DNA of 11,237 nucleotides from CAZEYT01 sp964516295. GTDB lineage: Bacteria; Verrucomicrobiota; Verrucomicrobiia; Chthoniobacterales; Terrimicrobiaceae. Positions 1 through 6,216 of the stretch are shown in pieces. The stretch's first letter is position 1, and every line of letters begins with the position of its first letter. The DNA is taken from assembly GCA_964516295.1 (NCBI GenBank), contig CAZEYT010000088.1, positions 1-11,237 of the forward strand, given 5' to 3'. A program made the position numbers and the translations under genes. The notes below the pieces were generated by a model. That model worked only from the letters and a program-made list of their open reading frames with translations, was not told the origin of the DNA and searched no databases.

Positions 1-91
1 TGTCGTGGATAGAAGGAGGAGATGGAGTCTGCACCGACAAGGAGGCAAACGGCGGCAGAAGAAGAGAAGAAATAAGCAAGAATATGCACAC
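1..91 (-). CDS. Possible N-terminus of an exported protein, cut by the left edge
   Basis: Reading the minus strand from a GTG at 91 to the window edge gives 30 open codons with no stop. The peptide starts VCIFLLISSLLLPPFASLSV and continues into a Ser/Pro-rich stretch. A hydrophobic run followed by a small-residue and proline-rich region is the look of a signal peptide. A G-rich run sits just before the GTG, and GGGAGG lies further upstream at a longer than ideal distance. An AT-rich stretch at about 161-171 could supply a -10 box for this strand. The in-frame stop at 116-118 limits how far upstream the start could be. The mature protein lies outside the window, so no function can be given. 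Chance open frames of this length are common; the signal-peptide character is the only real support. Confidence 0.3.
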   Translation of the reverse strand, partial: MCIFLLISSLLLPPFASLSVQTPSPPSIHD

Positions 92-216
92 TGACCCCCA
101 GTTTTCCCTCCCGAGTCACAGCCGCCGATGCCAGAAACTGGTTCGCTTCCTGTGGCGATAGTATTATTTAAAATGCTCTAACGCTTACGCAAGTAATCCC
201 GAGGTTCCACTACCTG

Positions 217-225
217 TGCTATAAC
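217..225 (+). promoter_or_regulatory. Candidate extended -10 promoter for the DUF2237 gene
   Basis: The sequence TGCTATAAC matches the extended -10 consensus (TG, one base, TATAAT) at all but the last position. No convincing -35 box lies 16 to 18 bases upstream, which extended -10 promoters can tolerate. Transcription would start near 232 and leave a leader of about 57 bases before the ATG at 289. The assignment rests on consensus matching only. Confidence 0.35.
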
Positions 226-288
226 GACCGCTTACGTTGGATCGAAAATCCCGTGCAGAGCGCTCCCGGGTGTGGCAGGTTCGCGGGC

Positions 289-651
289 ATGGCAAAAAAC
301 GTATTGGGCGGAGATTTGAAGCCGTGTTGTTTTGAACCGCGGACGGGTTTTTATCGGGATGGCTATTGTCACACGGGAACGGGAGACTATGGCGTTCACA
401 CCGTGTGTGCGGTCATGACCGAGGAGTTTCTGGAGTTTTCCAAAGCCCGGGGCAACGATCTCTCGACGCCGAATCCGGATTACGAATTCCCGGGTTTGCA
501 AGAAGGGGACCGTTGGTGTTTGTGTGCTGGTCGGTGGAAAGAGGCGTTCGAAGCCGGCATGGCACCGTCGGTGATTTTGGAGGCGACCCATGCCTCCACG
601 CTGGAGTTCGTTTCGCTTGAGGAGCTGAAATCCTGCGCGGCGACCGAGTAG
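289..651 (+). CDS. DUF2237 family protein
   Basis: The 120-residue product matches the DUF2237 family along its whole length. Family-typical blocks appear in order: NVLGG near the N-terminus, TGFYRDG, HTVCAVMTEEFLEFSK, RGNDLSTP, FPGL, GDRWCLCAGRWKEAFEAG and LEATHASTLEFV near the C-terminus. Several cysteines lie in these blocks (two adjacent ones before TGFYRDG, one in HTVCAV and two in WCLCA). The molecular function of the family is unknown, and the protein looks cytosolic with no signal peptide. An in-frame GTG at 253 would add 12 residues, but the ATG at 289 is preferred because the family similarity starts directly after it. No strong Shine-Dalgarno site precedes either start. The gene stands alone and its stop lies 4 bases from the stop of the convergent minus-strand gene. 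Confidence 0.85.
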   Translation: MAKNVLGGDLKPCCFEPRTGFYRDGYCHTGTGDYGVHTVCAVMTEEFLEFSKARGNDLSTPNPDYEFPGLQEGDRWCLCAGRWKEAFEAGMAPSVILEATHASTLEFVSLEELKSCAATE

Positions 652-655
652 GTCG

Positions 656-1471
656 TTACTTGCGCGCGCCGTAGGCGTTGTTGCGGTCCACGAGGAAAAG
701 ATTCTCCCCGCGGCGCTGGAGGACGAAGGTGTTGTTGTCTCCGTATTTCGTCCACGGCCCGGGAGGAACATCGCGGGCCTCGACAAACTTCCAGTCAGTC
801 ACATCTTTCCCGGTCATACCCAAGTAATCCCGCACAGCCGGTGACACGTCGAGACCGGCGCCTTGGTTCAGGTTCGGCAGCGGGCGTTCGTTGCCGAAAA
901 CGTATTGCCAGTGATCCGTGCGGAAGGGACCACAATCCTCCCACTGGGCGTAGGCGATACGATTTCCGTGGCGGATCGCGACCCAGCGGCCCTTGCACAC
1001 GGATTTGCCGGGGCGCTCAAAAGCCTGCTTGAACCACGGAATCACCTTTCGGGCCTCGGGCTTGGTCGTGCCACGGGTGACGTCGTTGTAGGGCAGGGCA
1101 ACGTAAAAAGGATTCTGACGGGGGATAAAACCTTTCGGCAAAAAGTTCCGCCGTTGCGCGGGGTCCGGATTGTCATATCCGCCGAAATTGATCGCCCAGC
1201 GTTGGTCCCAGGAGCTTTTGTGGTTCGGGACCGGGTTGTTTTTTGTCGGGCGCTCGCCGACCCAGAAGACCGTCGTGACGATGTTGCGTTTCCAAGGGAA
1301 GCGGTTGAAGCCCGAGCGGAAGTTCGAGGCGGTGACCACCTGCGGTTCGACCTTGGCGATGGCATTTTGCCGCAAGGTCATGGCATAGGTCTCAAATTCT
1401 ACGGATGGCTCCGCCAGCGCCGCGGAGACCGAGGCGACGACGACCAGAGCTGTGGCGAGTCGTTTGTCCAT
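656..1471 (-). CDS. Secreted protein with RlpA-like double-psi beta-barrel core
   Basis: The 271-residue product starts with a clear signal peptide (MDKRLATALVVVASVSAALA, likely cleaved near residue 20). The C-terminal half carries the pattern of double-psi beta-barrel proteins such as RlpA: a strand at 163-177 (WVAIRHGNRIAYAQW), then DCGPF at 179-183 in place of RlpA's DRGPF, then GLDVSPAVRDYLGM at 206-219, equivalent to RlpA's RIIDLSYAAAKKLGM. Asp208 aligns with the conserved barrel aspartate. Cys159 and Cys180 are the only cysteines in the mature chain and could form a disulfide in the periplasm. The region at about 25-115 resembles nothing I recognise and is rich in Trp, Arg, Asn and Pro. 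The frame continues upstream to 1519, but the start at 1471 places the signal peptide correctly. A role in cell-wall or polysaccharide binding is an inference from fold only. The gene is monocistronic and convergent with the DUF2237 gene. Confidence 0.8.
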   Translation of the reverse strand: MDKRLATALVVVASVSAALAEPSVEFETYAMTLRQNAIAKVEPQVVTASNFRSGFNRFPWKRNIVTTVFWVGERPTKNNPVPNHKSSWDQRWAINFGGYDNPDPAQRRNFLPKGFIPRQNPFYVALPYNDVTRGTTKPEARKVIPWFKQAFERPGKSVCKGRWVAIRHGNRIAYAQWEDCGPFRTDHWQYVFGNERPLPNLNQGAGLDVSPAVRDYLGMTGKDVTDWKFVEARDVPPGPWTKYGDNNTFVLQRRGENLFLVDRNNAYGARK

Positions 1472-1490
1472 GAGGCGGGAAAAGACGGGT

Positions 1491-1519
1491 ATTATTCCCT
1501 CAAATCGGCCTCCGGGCAA
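1491..1519 (-). promoter_or_regulatory. Candidate sigma70-type promoter for the DPBB-like gene
   Basis: On the minus strand TTGCCC (1519-1514), a 17-base spacer and AATAAT (1496-1491) match the -35 and -10 consensus at 4 of 6 and 5 of 6 positions. The -10 box ends 19 bases before the ATG at 1471, so the leader would be very short. It lies in the 117-base gap between two divergent genes, where a promoter is expected. It is a consensus match only. Confidence 0.4.
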
Positions 1520-1548
1520 ACGAAAAAGCCTCGAAGCCGTGCCTGCTA

Positions 1549-1577
1549 TTGCGCCGCCCGGGTCAAACTGCTATCTG
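1549..1577 (+). promoter_or_regulatory. Weak candidate promoter for the FmdB operon
   Basis: TTGCGC (1549-1554), a 17-base spacer and TATCTG (1572-1577) match the -35 and -10 consensus at only 3 of 6 positions each. The spacing and location are right: it lies in the divergent gap, with the -10 box 11 bases before the ATG at 1589. If used, the transcript would be nearly leaderless. Chance occurrence is quite possible. Confidence 0.2.
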
Positions 1578-1588
1578 CACAAGTCGGT

Positions 1589-1906
1589 ATGCCGACTTAC
1601 GAATACGAATGTGAAAAGTGCCGGAAATCCTTCGAGATTTTCCAGTCCATGAAGGACGACGCACTGAAGACCTGCCCCGAATCCCATTGCCGGATGAAAA
1701 AGTGGGGCAAGGGCAAAGTCCGCCGCCTTCTCGGGACCGGGGCCGGACTGATCTTCAAGGGCAGTGGGTTTTACATCACTGATTACCGGAGCGACGGCTA
1801 CAAGCAAGCGGCCAAGAAAGACTCGGGCGGTGGGGAGTCCGCCACCAAGTCGGAGTCAAAACCCGCCGAAAAGCCGAAAGCGGCTCCGAAGAAAGCTTCC
1901 GAATGA
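1589..1906 (+). CDS. FmdB-type zinc-ribbon protein
   Basis: The 105-residue product starts MPTYEYECEKC, the hallmark N-terminus of the FmdB / CxxC_CXXC_SSSS regulatory-protein family. Four cysteines form a zinc-ribbon pattern: Cys8 and Cys11, then Cys29 and Cys34 (CPESHC). The next block ends in GLIFKGSGFYITDYR, also typical, where family members usually read FKGSGFYxTDY. From about residue 71 the chain is a low-complexity tail of Lys, Ser, Glu, Ala and Pro. FmdB proteins are annotated as putative regulators after a gene linked to formamidase in Methylophilus, but their biochemical role is not established. The start at 1589 is fixed by the family N-terminus, although the frame is open far upstream. 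The stop codon overlaps the ATG of the next gene (ATGA, 1903-1906), which indicates translational coupling. Confidence 0.92.
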   Translation: MPTYEYECEKCRKSFEIFQSMKDDALKTCPESHCRMKKWGKGKVRRLLGTGAGLIFKGSGFYITDYRSDGYKQAAKKDSGGGESATKSESKPAEKPKAAPKKASE

Positions 1907-2742
1907 ACGTCCGAATCTGCGGGCACTGTGGCGCGGAAAACGATCTGACGCGCGTGTATTGCGCCAACTGCGGAGCCCGTCTGCCCGAGGAGACCACGGC
2001 TTTGGCCACGGCTCCGGCCGCCGCGCCGGCCGCCGCGCCGGCGATGGCGGCTCCGGCTCCCCGTTCGGCTCCGCCGTTGCCCGGAGCACCCTATCGCAGG
2101 CGGGCTCCCGTTTCGACCCCGCCGAAGGGAGGGAAAGCCAGCAGCTCACCGGGCGGGTTTGTTTTCAGCCAACTGATTGTCACCGCGCTGATCGGAGCCG
2201 TTTTGGCGGCTCTGATTCAAATGGCGCGGCTCCCGGACTTGATTCCGGTGCCGGTTCCGCGAAACGCCGCGAGTGCTTCCGAGACCCTCAAAGTTCTCCG
2301 CGAATGCTCGCAAGCCGCTTCGATGACGAGCTGGACCGTAAACGGAAAAGCGGTGAACGAATACCTCGCGACGACGATCATCATGCAGCCGACCGATTCC
2401 ACCTCGCTGCTCAAGGCGGAGTTCCAGCGGGTTTTTGTGATGCCGGAGTCCGGGTGGTTCGAGTTTGGCATGGAGCAGAAATTTTTCGGGCTGAATTTGT
2501 ATTTCCTCCTCCGCGGCGTCTCGGAAAAGACCGAGGGCGGAATGACCGTTCGGTGGGTGGGGGGCGCGATCGGGCGGCTCCCGGTGCATCCCCGGCTCCT
2601 CGGCGCCCTGCAGATTCTTTTCCGACCGACGTTCCAAGGACTTGAGCAGGTTCTTCCCTTGCTGGCCAATGCCTCCGCCGTCGAGATCACACCGGCGGAC
2701 GTGACAATTCGATGGTCCGGAGCCACACCCTCGGGACGCTGA
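1903..2742 (+). CDS. Zinc-ribbon protein with one membrane segment and unknown C-terminal domain
   Basis: The 279-residue product begins with a short zinc ribbon: Cys6 and Cys9 (CGHC), then Cys20 and Cys23 (CANC). A flexible linker rich in Ala and Pro (about 31-80) leads to one transmembrane helix at about 86-107 (FVFSQLIVTALIGAVLAALI). The C-terminal domain (about 120-279) has alternating beta-type stretches, including FEFGMEQKFFGLNLYFLLRG, a GAIGRLPVHP turn and a final VEITPADVTIRW. I do not recognise this domain; the pattern loosely recalls YpmS/DUF2140-like extracytoplasmic domains. The N-terminal ribbon should be cytosolic and the C-terminal domain outside the membrane. It overlaps FmdB by 4 bases and the next gene by 31 bases, so the three form an operon. 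A membrane-anchored sensor or assembly factor is possible but unproven. Confidence 0.85.
   Translation: MNVRICGHCGAENDLTRVYCANCGARLPEETTALATAPAAAPAAAPAMAAPAPRSAPPLPGAPYRRRAPVSTPPKGGKASSSPGGFVFSQLIVTALIGAVLAALIQMARLPDLIPVPVPRNAASASETLKVLRECSQAASMTSWTVNGKAVNEYLATTIIMQPTDSTSLLKAEFQRVFVMPESGWFEFGMEQKFFGLNLYFLLRGVSEKTEGGMTVRWVGGAIGRLPVHPRLLGALQILFRPTFQGLEQVLPLLANASAVEITPADVTIRWSGATPSGR
2017..2040 (+). repeat. Two perfect 12-base tandem units coding Ala-Ala-Ala-Pro
   Basis: The unit GCCGCCGCGCCG occurs twice in direct tandem (2017-2028 and 2029-2040), inside the Ala/Pro linker of the zinc-ribbon membrane protein. Each unit encodes Ala-Ala-Ala-Pro in frame. Copy number could change without a frameshift, so linker length may vary between strains. 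Confidence 0.7.
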
Positions 2743-4028
2743 GTCTTGTCGCGGCGTTCGTGACCGCGCTCGCCACCGTTCCGCTCGCCGCGCAGGACAC
2801 GCCGCGTCCGTCTCGGGCGATGTCCACGTCGGGGCAGTTTGTCGTTTACTCGAAAGACGCCGCGTGGCGCACAGCGGCCTCGCGACGCGCCGAAGCCGTT
2901 CGCACTGCATGGAACCGCTGGCTGGACGACCCCGGACGTCCCGTGAACGCAATTATCATCCAGGATCTCCGCACGTCCGCCCGGCCGAAGGGAAATCCCC
3001 GCGCTGTCACCGCGATCTACGAAGGGGACGGTGGCGCTCTGAAGGTGCAGACCGACATTTACGACGCTTCCCTGATGGCTGCCGAGGGGTTCGAGGCGGA
3101 GATCTTCCGCGCGCTGGCTTTGGAACTGATTTACCGGAATCAGCCCATGCGGGCGGGCAAGGCCTTTCGCGGCGCGCCGGATTGGGTGATTGAAGGGCTC
3201 ACCGAAGATCAGCGCGTGGCCCGGGTGGGATCGCCGGATGGAGTTTATGCCATCCTCCTGCGAAGTGACCGGCCGCCGAAGCTGGAAGACTTTTTGAAGA
3301 GCCGCCCCGAGACGATGGACGCCACGACGCTCGCGATCTACCGCACGCAGGCCCTCGCTCTGTTGCGGTCGCTGGTCCAGCTTCCCGAGCGCGGGGCCGG
3401 GCTGGTGGCTTTTCTCGTTTCGGTTCATGAAACCGACCCCTCGCTGAAATCCCTCCTCGCCGCGTTCCCGTCGCTCAACAACGACCCCGCCCAACTCGGA
3501 AAAATCTGGACCCTCACCATCGCCCGCGGCTCCACCGGCAAACGCCTCGAACCGCTCTCCGTCGCGCAGACCGAGAGCGCGCTCGTCGAGATTTTGGATT
3601 TCACCGCTCCCAAGGATCCGCGCAAGGCGGATGGAGAAATCGTCACGGGGCCGATGGCGATGTCCCTCGTCGCCCGCGGGGAAGGCGGGCCGTTCATCAT
3701 GCGTCAAAAGGCAGCCGAGTTGCTCGCGTTGGAAATGCGCGCCCATCCGGTGATGAAGCCGGTGATCACGGAATATCGCGAAATGGCCGATGAACTGGCG
3801 GATCGTCCGCGCCGCAACGTGGAGAAGCGACTCGAAGAAGCCGGAAAAATCCGGGAACTTCTCGCGCAGCGAAGCGGCGGCGTGGGAGATTATCTGAATT
3901 GGTTCGAGGCGACCCAACTCGACACCTTGAGCGGGGCCTTTCTTCAAGTCACCGAAGCTCCCAAGGCCCCGCCGCGCACGGATCCGATCACCCGCCACCT
4001 CGACGCCATCGATCGCCGCGGGTGGTAA
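2712..4028 (+). CDS. Secreted gluzincin-like protein with degenerate HExxH (probable pseudopeptidase)
   Basis: The 438-residue product has an N-terminal signal peptide (about 1-28, hydrophobic core LSLVAAFVTALATV, likely cleaved after LAAQ). Residues 131-163 follow the layout of peptidase MA/M1-type gluzincins. In those enzymes the zinc motif HExxH is followed about 20 residues later by a W-x-x-EG-L/A helix. Here the first motif reads LELIY (137-141), with Glu138 kept and both histidines replaced, while the second is intact as PDWVIEGLTE with Glu161 at the third ligand position. The following region (FLKSRPETMDATTLAIYRTQ and the helices after it) also fits the family. Zinc-dependent proteolysis is therefore unlikely, and a binding or scaffold role is inferred. 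The C-terminal part (about 280-438) is helical and charged. The ATG lies 31 bases inside the preceding gene; the stop is 3 bases from that of the convergent gene. Confidence 0.82.
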   Translation: MVRSHTLGTLSLVAAFVTALATVPLAAQDTPRPSRAMSTSGQFVVYSKDAAWRTAASRRAEAVRTAWNRWLDDPGRPVNAIIIQDLRTSARPKGNPRAVTAIYEGDGGALKVQTDIYDASLMAAEGFEAEIFRALALELIYRNQPMRAGKAFRGAPDWVIEGLTEDQRVARVGSPDGVYAILLRSDRPPKLEDFLKSRPETMDATTLAIYRTQALALLRSLVQLPERGAGLVAFLVSVHETDPSLKSLLAAFPSLNNDPAQLGKIWTLTIARGSTGKRLEPLSVAQTESALVEILDFTAPKDPRKADGEIVTGPMAMSLVARGEGGPFIMRQKAAELLALEMRAHPVMKPVITEYREMADELADRPRRNVEKRLEEAGKIRELLAQRSGGVGDYLNWFEATQLDTLSGAFLQVTEAPKAPPRTDPITRHLDAIDRRGW

Positions 4029-4031
4029 GTG

Positions 4032-4532
4032 CTACTCGCTTGAAAGAATCTCGCCTGTGGCCGCGGAGAGCGTGATGAGCCCGATGTAGGACCCGGCCGG
4101 ATCGTAACTCCACACCGACCACACCGGCGTGGCGTCGCTGCCTTTTTGTTCCAGAACGTAACTCACCGTCCCGAGTTTGCGGCCCTTGCCGGCAACATAC
4201 TTCTCGGCGGCGGCCCACGCCCCGGGCGAATCGACGGCGACCCGTCCAAAATTGATCGGAGCCGGATCCGTCACCAAGGTCCGAAGGTCCAGGGTCCGCT
4301 TGTCGCCGATGATTTCCTGGTTCTGAACCGTGATCGAGCGGAGTCCGCCATTGCCGCGGACGGTGAAATACCACTGACCCGGGTCGGGCTGACCATTGTC
4401 GGCGGAGACGCGAAAAACGCGGTCCCGGTCGGCCGCGGGGAGAGCCTGAACCGCATTGAGCAGGGTTCCCTGAGCCGACGCGGAAGAGGCCGAGGCGAGC
4501 AGAAGAAGGGCGAGAAACGTTCGAAGGATCAT
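4032..4532 (-). CDS. Small secreted PepSY-like protein
   Basis: The 166-residue product has a clean signal peptide (MILRTFLALLLLASASSASA, cleavage expected after residue 20). The C-terminal part looks like a PepSY-type unit: a helix with PGAWAAAEKYV at 103-113, a strand at 122-129 (TVSYVLEQ), a strand with WSVWSYDP at 138-145, and ITLSAATGEIL at 153-163, which matches the usual ending of a strand followed by ATGE and a hydrophobic pair. The N-terminal part has a similar strand pair around WYFTVRG and SITVQNQEI, so two related units may be present. PepSY-like domains occur in peptidase propeptides, inhibitors and periplasmic stress proteins, so the precise role cannot be given. The start at 4532 places the signal peptide at the N-terminus; the frame is open further upstream but lacks coding character there. 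The ATG lies 103 bases from the divergent branching-enzyme start. Confidence 0.78.
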   Translation of the reverse strand: MILRTFLALLLLASASSASAQGTLLNAVQALPAADRDRVFRVSADNGQPDPGQWYFTVRGNGGLRSITVQNQEIIGDKRTLDLRTLVTDPAPINFGRVAVDSPGAWAAAEKYVAGKGRKLGTVSYVLEQKGSDATPVWSVWSYDPAGSYIGLITLSAATGEILSSE

Positions 4533-4596
4533 GCCGCGCACTTTGAACCAAACGCTGGCTGGTGTCGATGCCGGGTCGGTCCCGGGAATTGTCCGC

Positions 4597-4625
4597 TTGT
4601 CCGGTCGCGGGGGGACGGCTATCTT
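4597..4625 (+). promoter_or_regulatory. Candidate promoter for the GH57 gene
   Basis: TTGTCC (4597-4602), exactly 17 bases, then TATCTT (4620-4625) match the sigma70 consensus at 4 of 6 positions in each box. The site is in the gap between two divergent genes. The -10 box ends 10 bases before the ATG at 4636, so the message would be leaderless or nearly so. A second TTGTCC begins 8 bases upstream at 4589. It is a consensus match only. Confidence 0.27.
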
Positions 4626-4635
4626 CGAGCGTCCG

Positions 4636-6216
4636 ATGTCCCGAGGTTCCCTTGCTCTCCTGCTGCATGCGCATCTGCCCTGGGTGCGGCATCCGGAGCA
4701 TGAGGATTTTTTTGAGGAAGACTGGCTCTTCGAGGCGATCTTCGAGACGTATATTCCGCTACTGAAGATGTTGCGCCGCCAGGCCGCGGACAAAGTGCCG
4801 GCGCAAATCACGTTCACTCTCACGCCGCCCCTGTGCGCGATGTTGCGGGACCCGCTTCTGCAATCGCGCGCGGCGCGGTATTTGGAGCGTGGCATCGAAC
4901 TCTCCCGACGGGAAATCGAGCGCAACGCCGGCGACGCGGCCGTGCGCGCCCTGGCGGAGTTCTATCTCGGGCGCTTCACCGACGCGCGCGACTTTTACGA
5001 AAAGGACCTCCGTCGCGATGTTGTGGGAGCCTTTGCCCAGCTTCAGGAGGACGGCGTCATCGAAATCATCACTTGTGCGGCCACGCACGGGTTCCTGCCG
5101 TTGATGGAATTGTTCCCCGAAGCCATGCGCGCACAGGTGCAGATCGGGTGCGATTATCACCGCGACTGTTTCGGCCGCGATCCACTCGGCATCTGGCTGC
5201 CCGAGTGCGGGTATGTGCCGGGGATCGACCGGGTTTTGCAGGAGGCCAACATCCGGTGGTTCGTGGTGGATGCGCACGGCCTCATGTATGGGATGCCGCG
5301 TCCCCGTTTCGCGATCTATTCGCCTTATTTCACACCGGTGGGTCCGGCGGTGTTTGCCCGCGACCGGGAGTCGAGCAAGCAGGTCTGGAGCGCCCGCGAG
5401 GGATATCCGGGCGATCCAGCCTACCGCGATTTTTATCACGACATCGGCACCGAACTCCCCGAAGACTATCTTCACCAAACCTTGCCAAACATCGGCCACC
5501 GGCGGAACACCGGTATCAAGTATCGACGCATCACCGGCTCGGAAACCAAGGATCTCTACAACCGCGGCTGGGCCCTCGGGGCCGCCGAGGCGCATGCGTC
5601 GGACTTTGTGCAGAATCGCATCCGACAAATCGAGCATCTCCGAACCATCCTGCCCGTCGACCCGATCGTCGTGAGCCCTTTCGATGCCGAGCTTTTCGGA
5701 CATTGGTGGTTCGAAGGCCCCGAGTTCCTCGATCTCTTTCTGCGCAAGGCGGCTTATGATCAGGATGTTTTCCGCCTCACCACGCCCACGCAATACCTCG
5801 CCACTCACCCGACCTTGCAGATGGTCTCGCCCTCGCCGTCGAGTTGGGGCAACAAAGGCTACTGGGAGGTCTGGCTCGATCAGTCGAACGCGTGGATCTA
5901 TCCGCATCTTCATGAGGCCGCGCGACGGATGACCGCAGACGCCCGGCGGTTTGAAAAGACCCGGTCGAAATTCATCCAACGCACGCTCGCCCAGATGGCA
6001 CGCGAACTCCTGCTTGCCCAGTCCAGCGATTGGGCGTTCCTCATGAAAACCGGGACGGCACGGGATTACGCCACGAAGCGCACCAAGGACCATCTGCTTC
6101 GCTTCACGCGATTGCATGAAATGTTGGTCGGCGACCGTCGGGACGAAGCGTTGCTCACGGCGTGCGAAGAGCGCGACAATCTTTTTCCGGAGATCCAGTG
6201 GAAACATTATCTTTGA
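4636..6216 (+). CDS. GH57 family 1,4-alpha-glucan branching enzyme
   Basis: The 526-residue product matches the bacterial and archaeal GH57 branching-enzyme family in length and order of motifs. These are HAHLPWVRHPE at 11-21, an ITCAATHGFLPL block at 145-156, GIWLPECGYVPGIDRVL at 185-201 and SPFDAELFGHWWFEGPEFL at 347-365. Glu190 in WLPECGY corresponds to the GH57 catalytic nucleophile and Asp350 in FDAELFGHWW to the acid/base. The C-terminal helical part contains the WGNKGYWEVWLD segment and closes with a helical domain ending in NLFPEIQWKHYL. The enzyme cuts alpha-1,4 glucan and makes alpha-1,6 branches in the cytosol for glycogen-type storage. It has no signal peptide. The frame opens at an ATG at 4531, but that start would overlap the divergent gene's start codon and add 35 residues without family similarity, so 4636 is preferred. 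The 3' end overlaps the next gene by 19 bases. Confidence 0.93.
   Translation: MSRGSLALLLHAHLPWVRHPEHEDFFEEDWLFEAIFETYIPLLKMLRRQAADKVPAQITFTLTPPLCAMLRDPLLQSRAARYLERGIELSRREIERNAGDAAVRALAEFYLGRFTDARDFYEKDLRRDVVGAFAQLQEDGVIEIITCAATHGFLPLMELFPEAMRAQVQIGCDYHRDCFGRDPLGIWLPECGYVPGIDRVLQEANIRWFVVDAHGLMYGMPRPRFAIYSPYFTPVGPAVFARDRESSKQVWSAREGYPGDPAYRDFYHDIGTELPEDYLHQTLPNIGHRRNTGIKYRRITGSETKDLYNRGWALGAAEAHASDFVQNRIRQIEHLRTILPVDPIVVSPFDAELFGHWWFEGPEFLDLFLRKAAYDQDVFRLTTPTQYLATHPTLQMVSPSPSSWGNKGYWEVWLDQSNAWIYPHLHEAARRMTADARRFEKTRSKFIQRTLAQMARELLLAQSSDWAFLMKTGTARDYATKRTKDHLLRFTRLHEMLVGDRRDEALLTACEERDNLFPEIQWKHYL
6189..6192 (+). promoter_or_regulatory. Shine-Dalgarno site selecting the GTG start at 6198
   Basis: GGAG lies five bases before the GTG at 6198, inside the last codons of the branching-enzyme gene. 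It is the clearest ribosome binding site in the window and favours this start over the in-frame GTG at 6162 or TTG at 6213. It also places the signal peptide of the downstream protein at the N-terminus. Confidence 0.55.

Noticed and set aside
22..75. A 17-codon ORF directly after AGGAGG on the plus strand
   Set aside because: The ribosome site is only 2 bases from the ATG, and the peptide is short, charged and unlike any known leader, so chance is more likely.
863..1588. An upstream extension of the FmdB frame
   Set aside because: This part is antisense to the secreted DPBB-like gene, and FmdB proteins begin exactly at the MPTYEYEC sequence encoded from 1589.
2551..2581. G-rich run that might form a G-quadruplex
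   Set aside because: There are too few separate runs of three G with proper loops; it is explained by Gly/Trp/Val codons in a conserved coding stretch.
1764..2645. A 293-codon plus-strand frame overlapping FmdB and the zinc-ribbon gene
   Set aside because: The product is Arg/Ser/Gly-rich with no motif, while the other frames show zinc ribbons, a membrane helix and ATGA coupling.
2217..3998. A 593-codon open frame on the minus strand
   Set aside because: It runs antisense to two well-supported genes and is rich in Arg, Gly, His and Pro without family motifs, as expected for shadow frames in GC-rich DNA.
4531..4635. An earlier start for the GH57 gene
   Set aside because: The added 35 residues lack family similarity and the start would overlap the start codon of the divergent secreted-protein gene.
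6162..6197. An earlier GTG start for the FlgD-Ig protein
   Set aside because: It would put 12 charged residues before the signal peptide, and only the GTG at 6198 has a well-placed GGAG.
4759..6207. A 482-codon open frame antisense to the branching enzyme
   Set aside because: The sense strand has clear GH57 motifs and catalytic residues; the antisense product has none and is compositionally biased.
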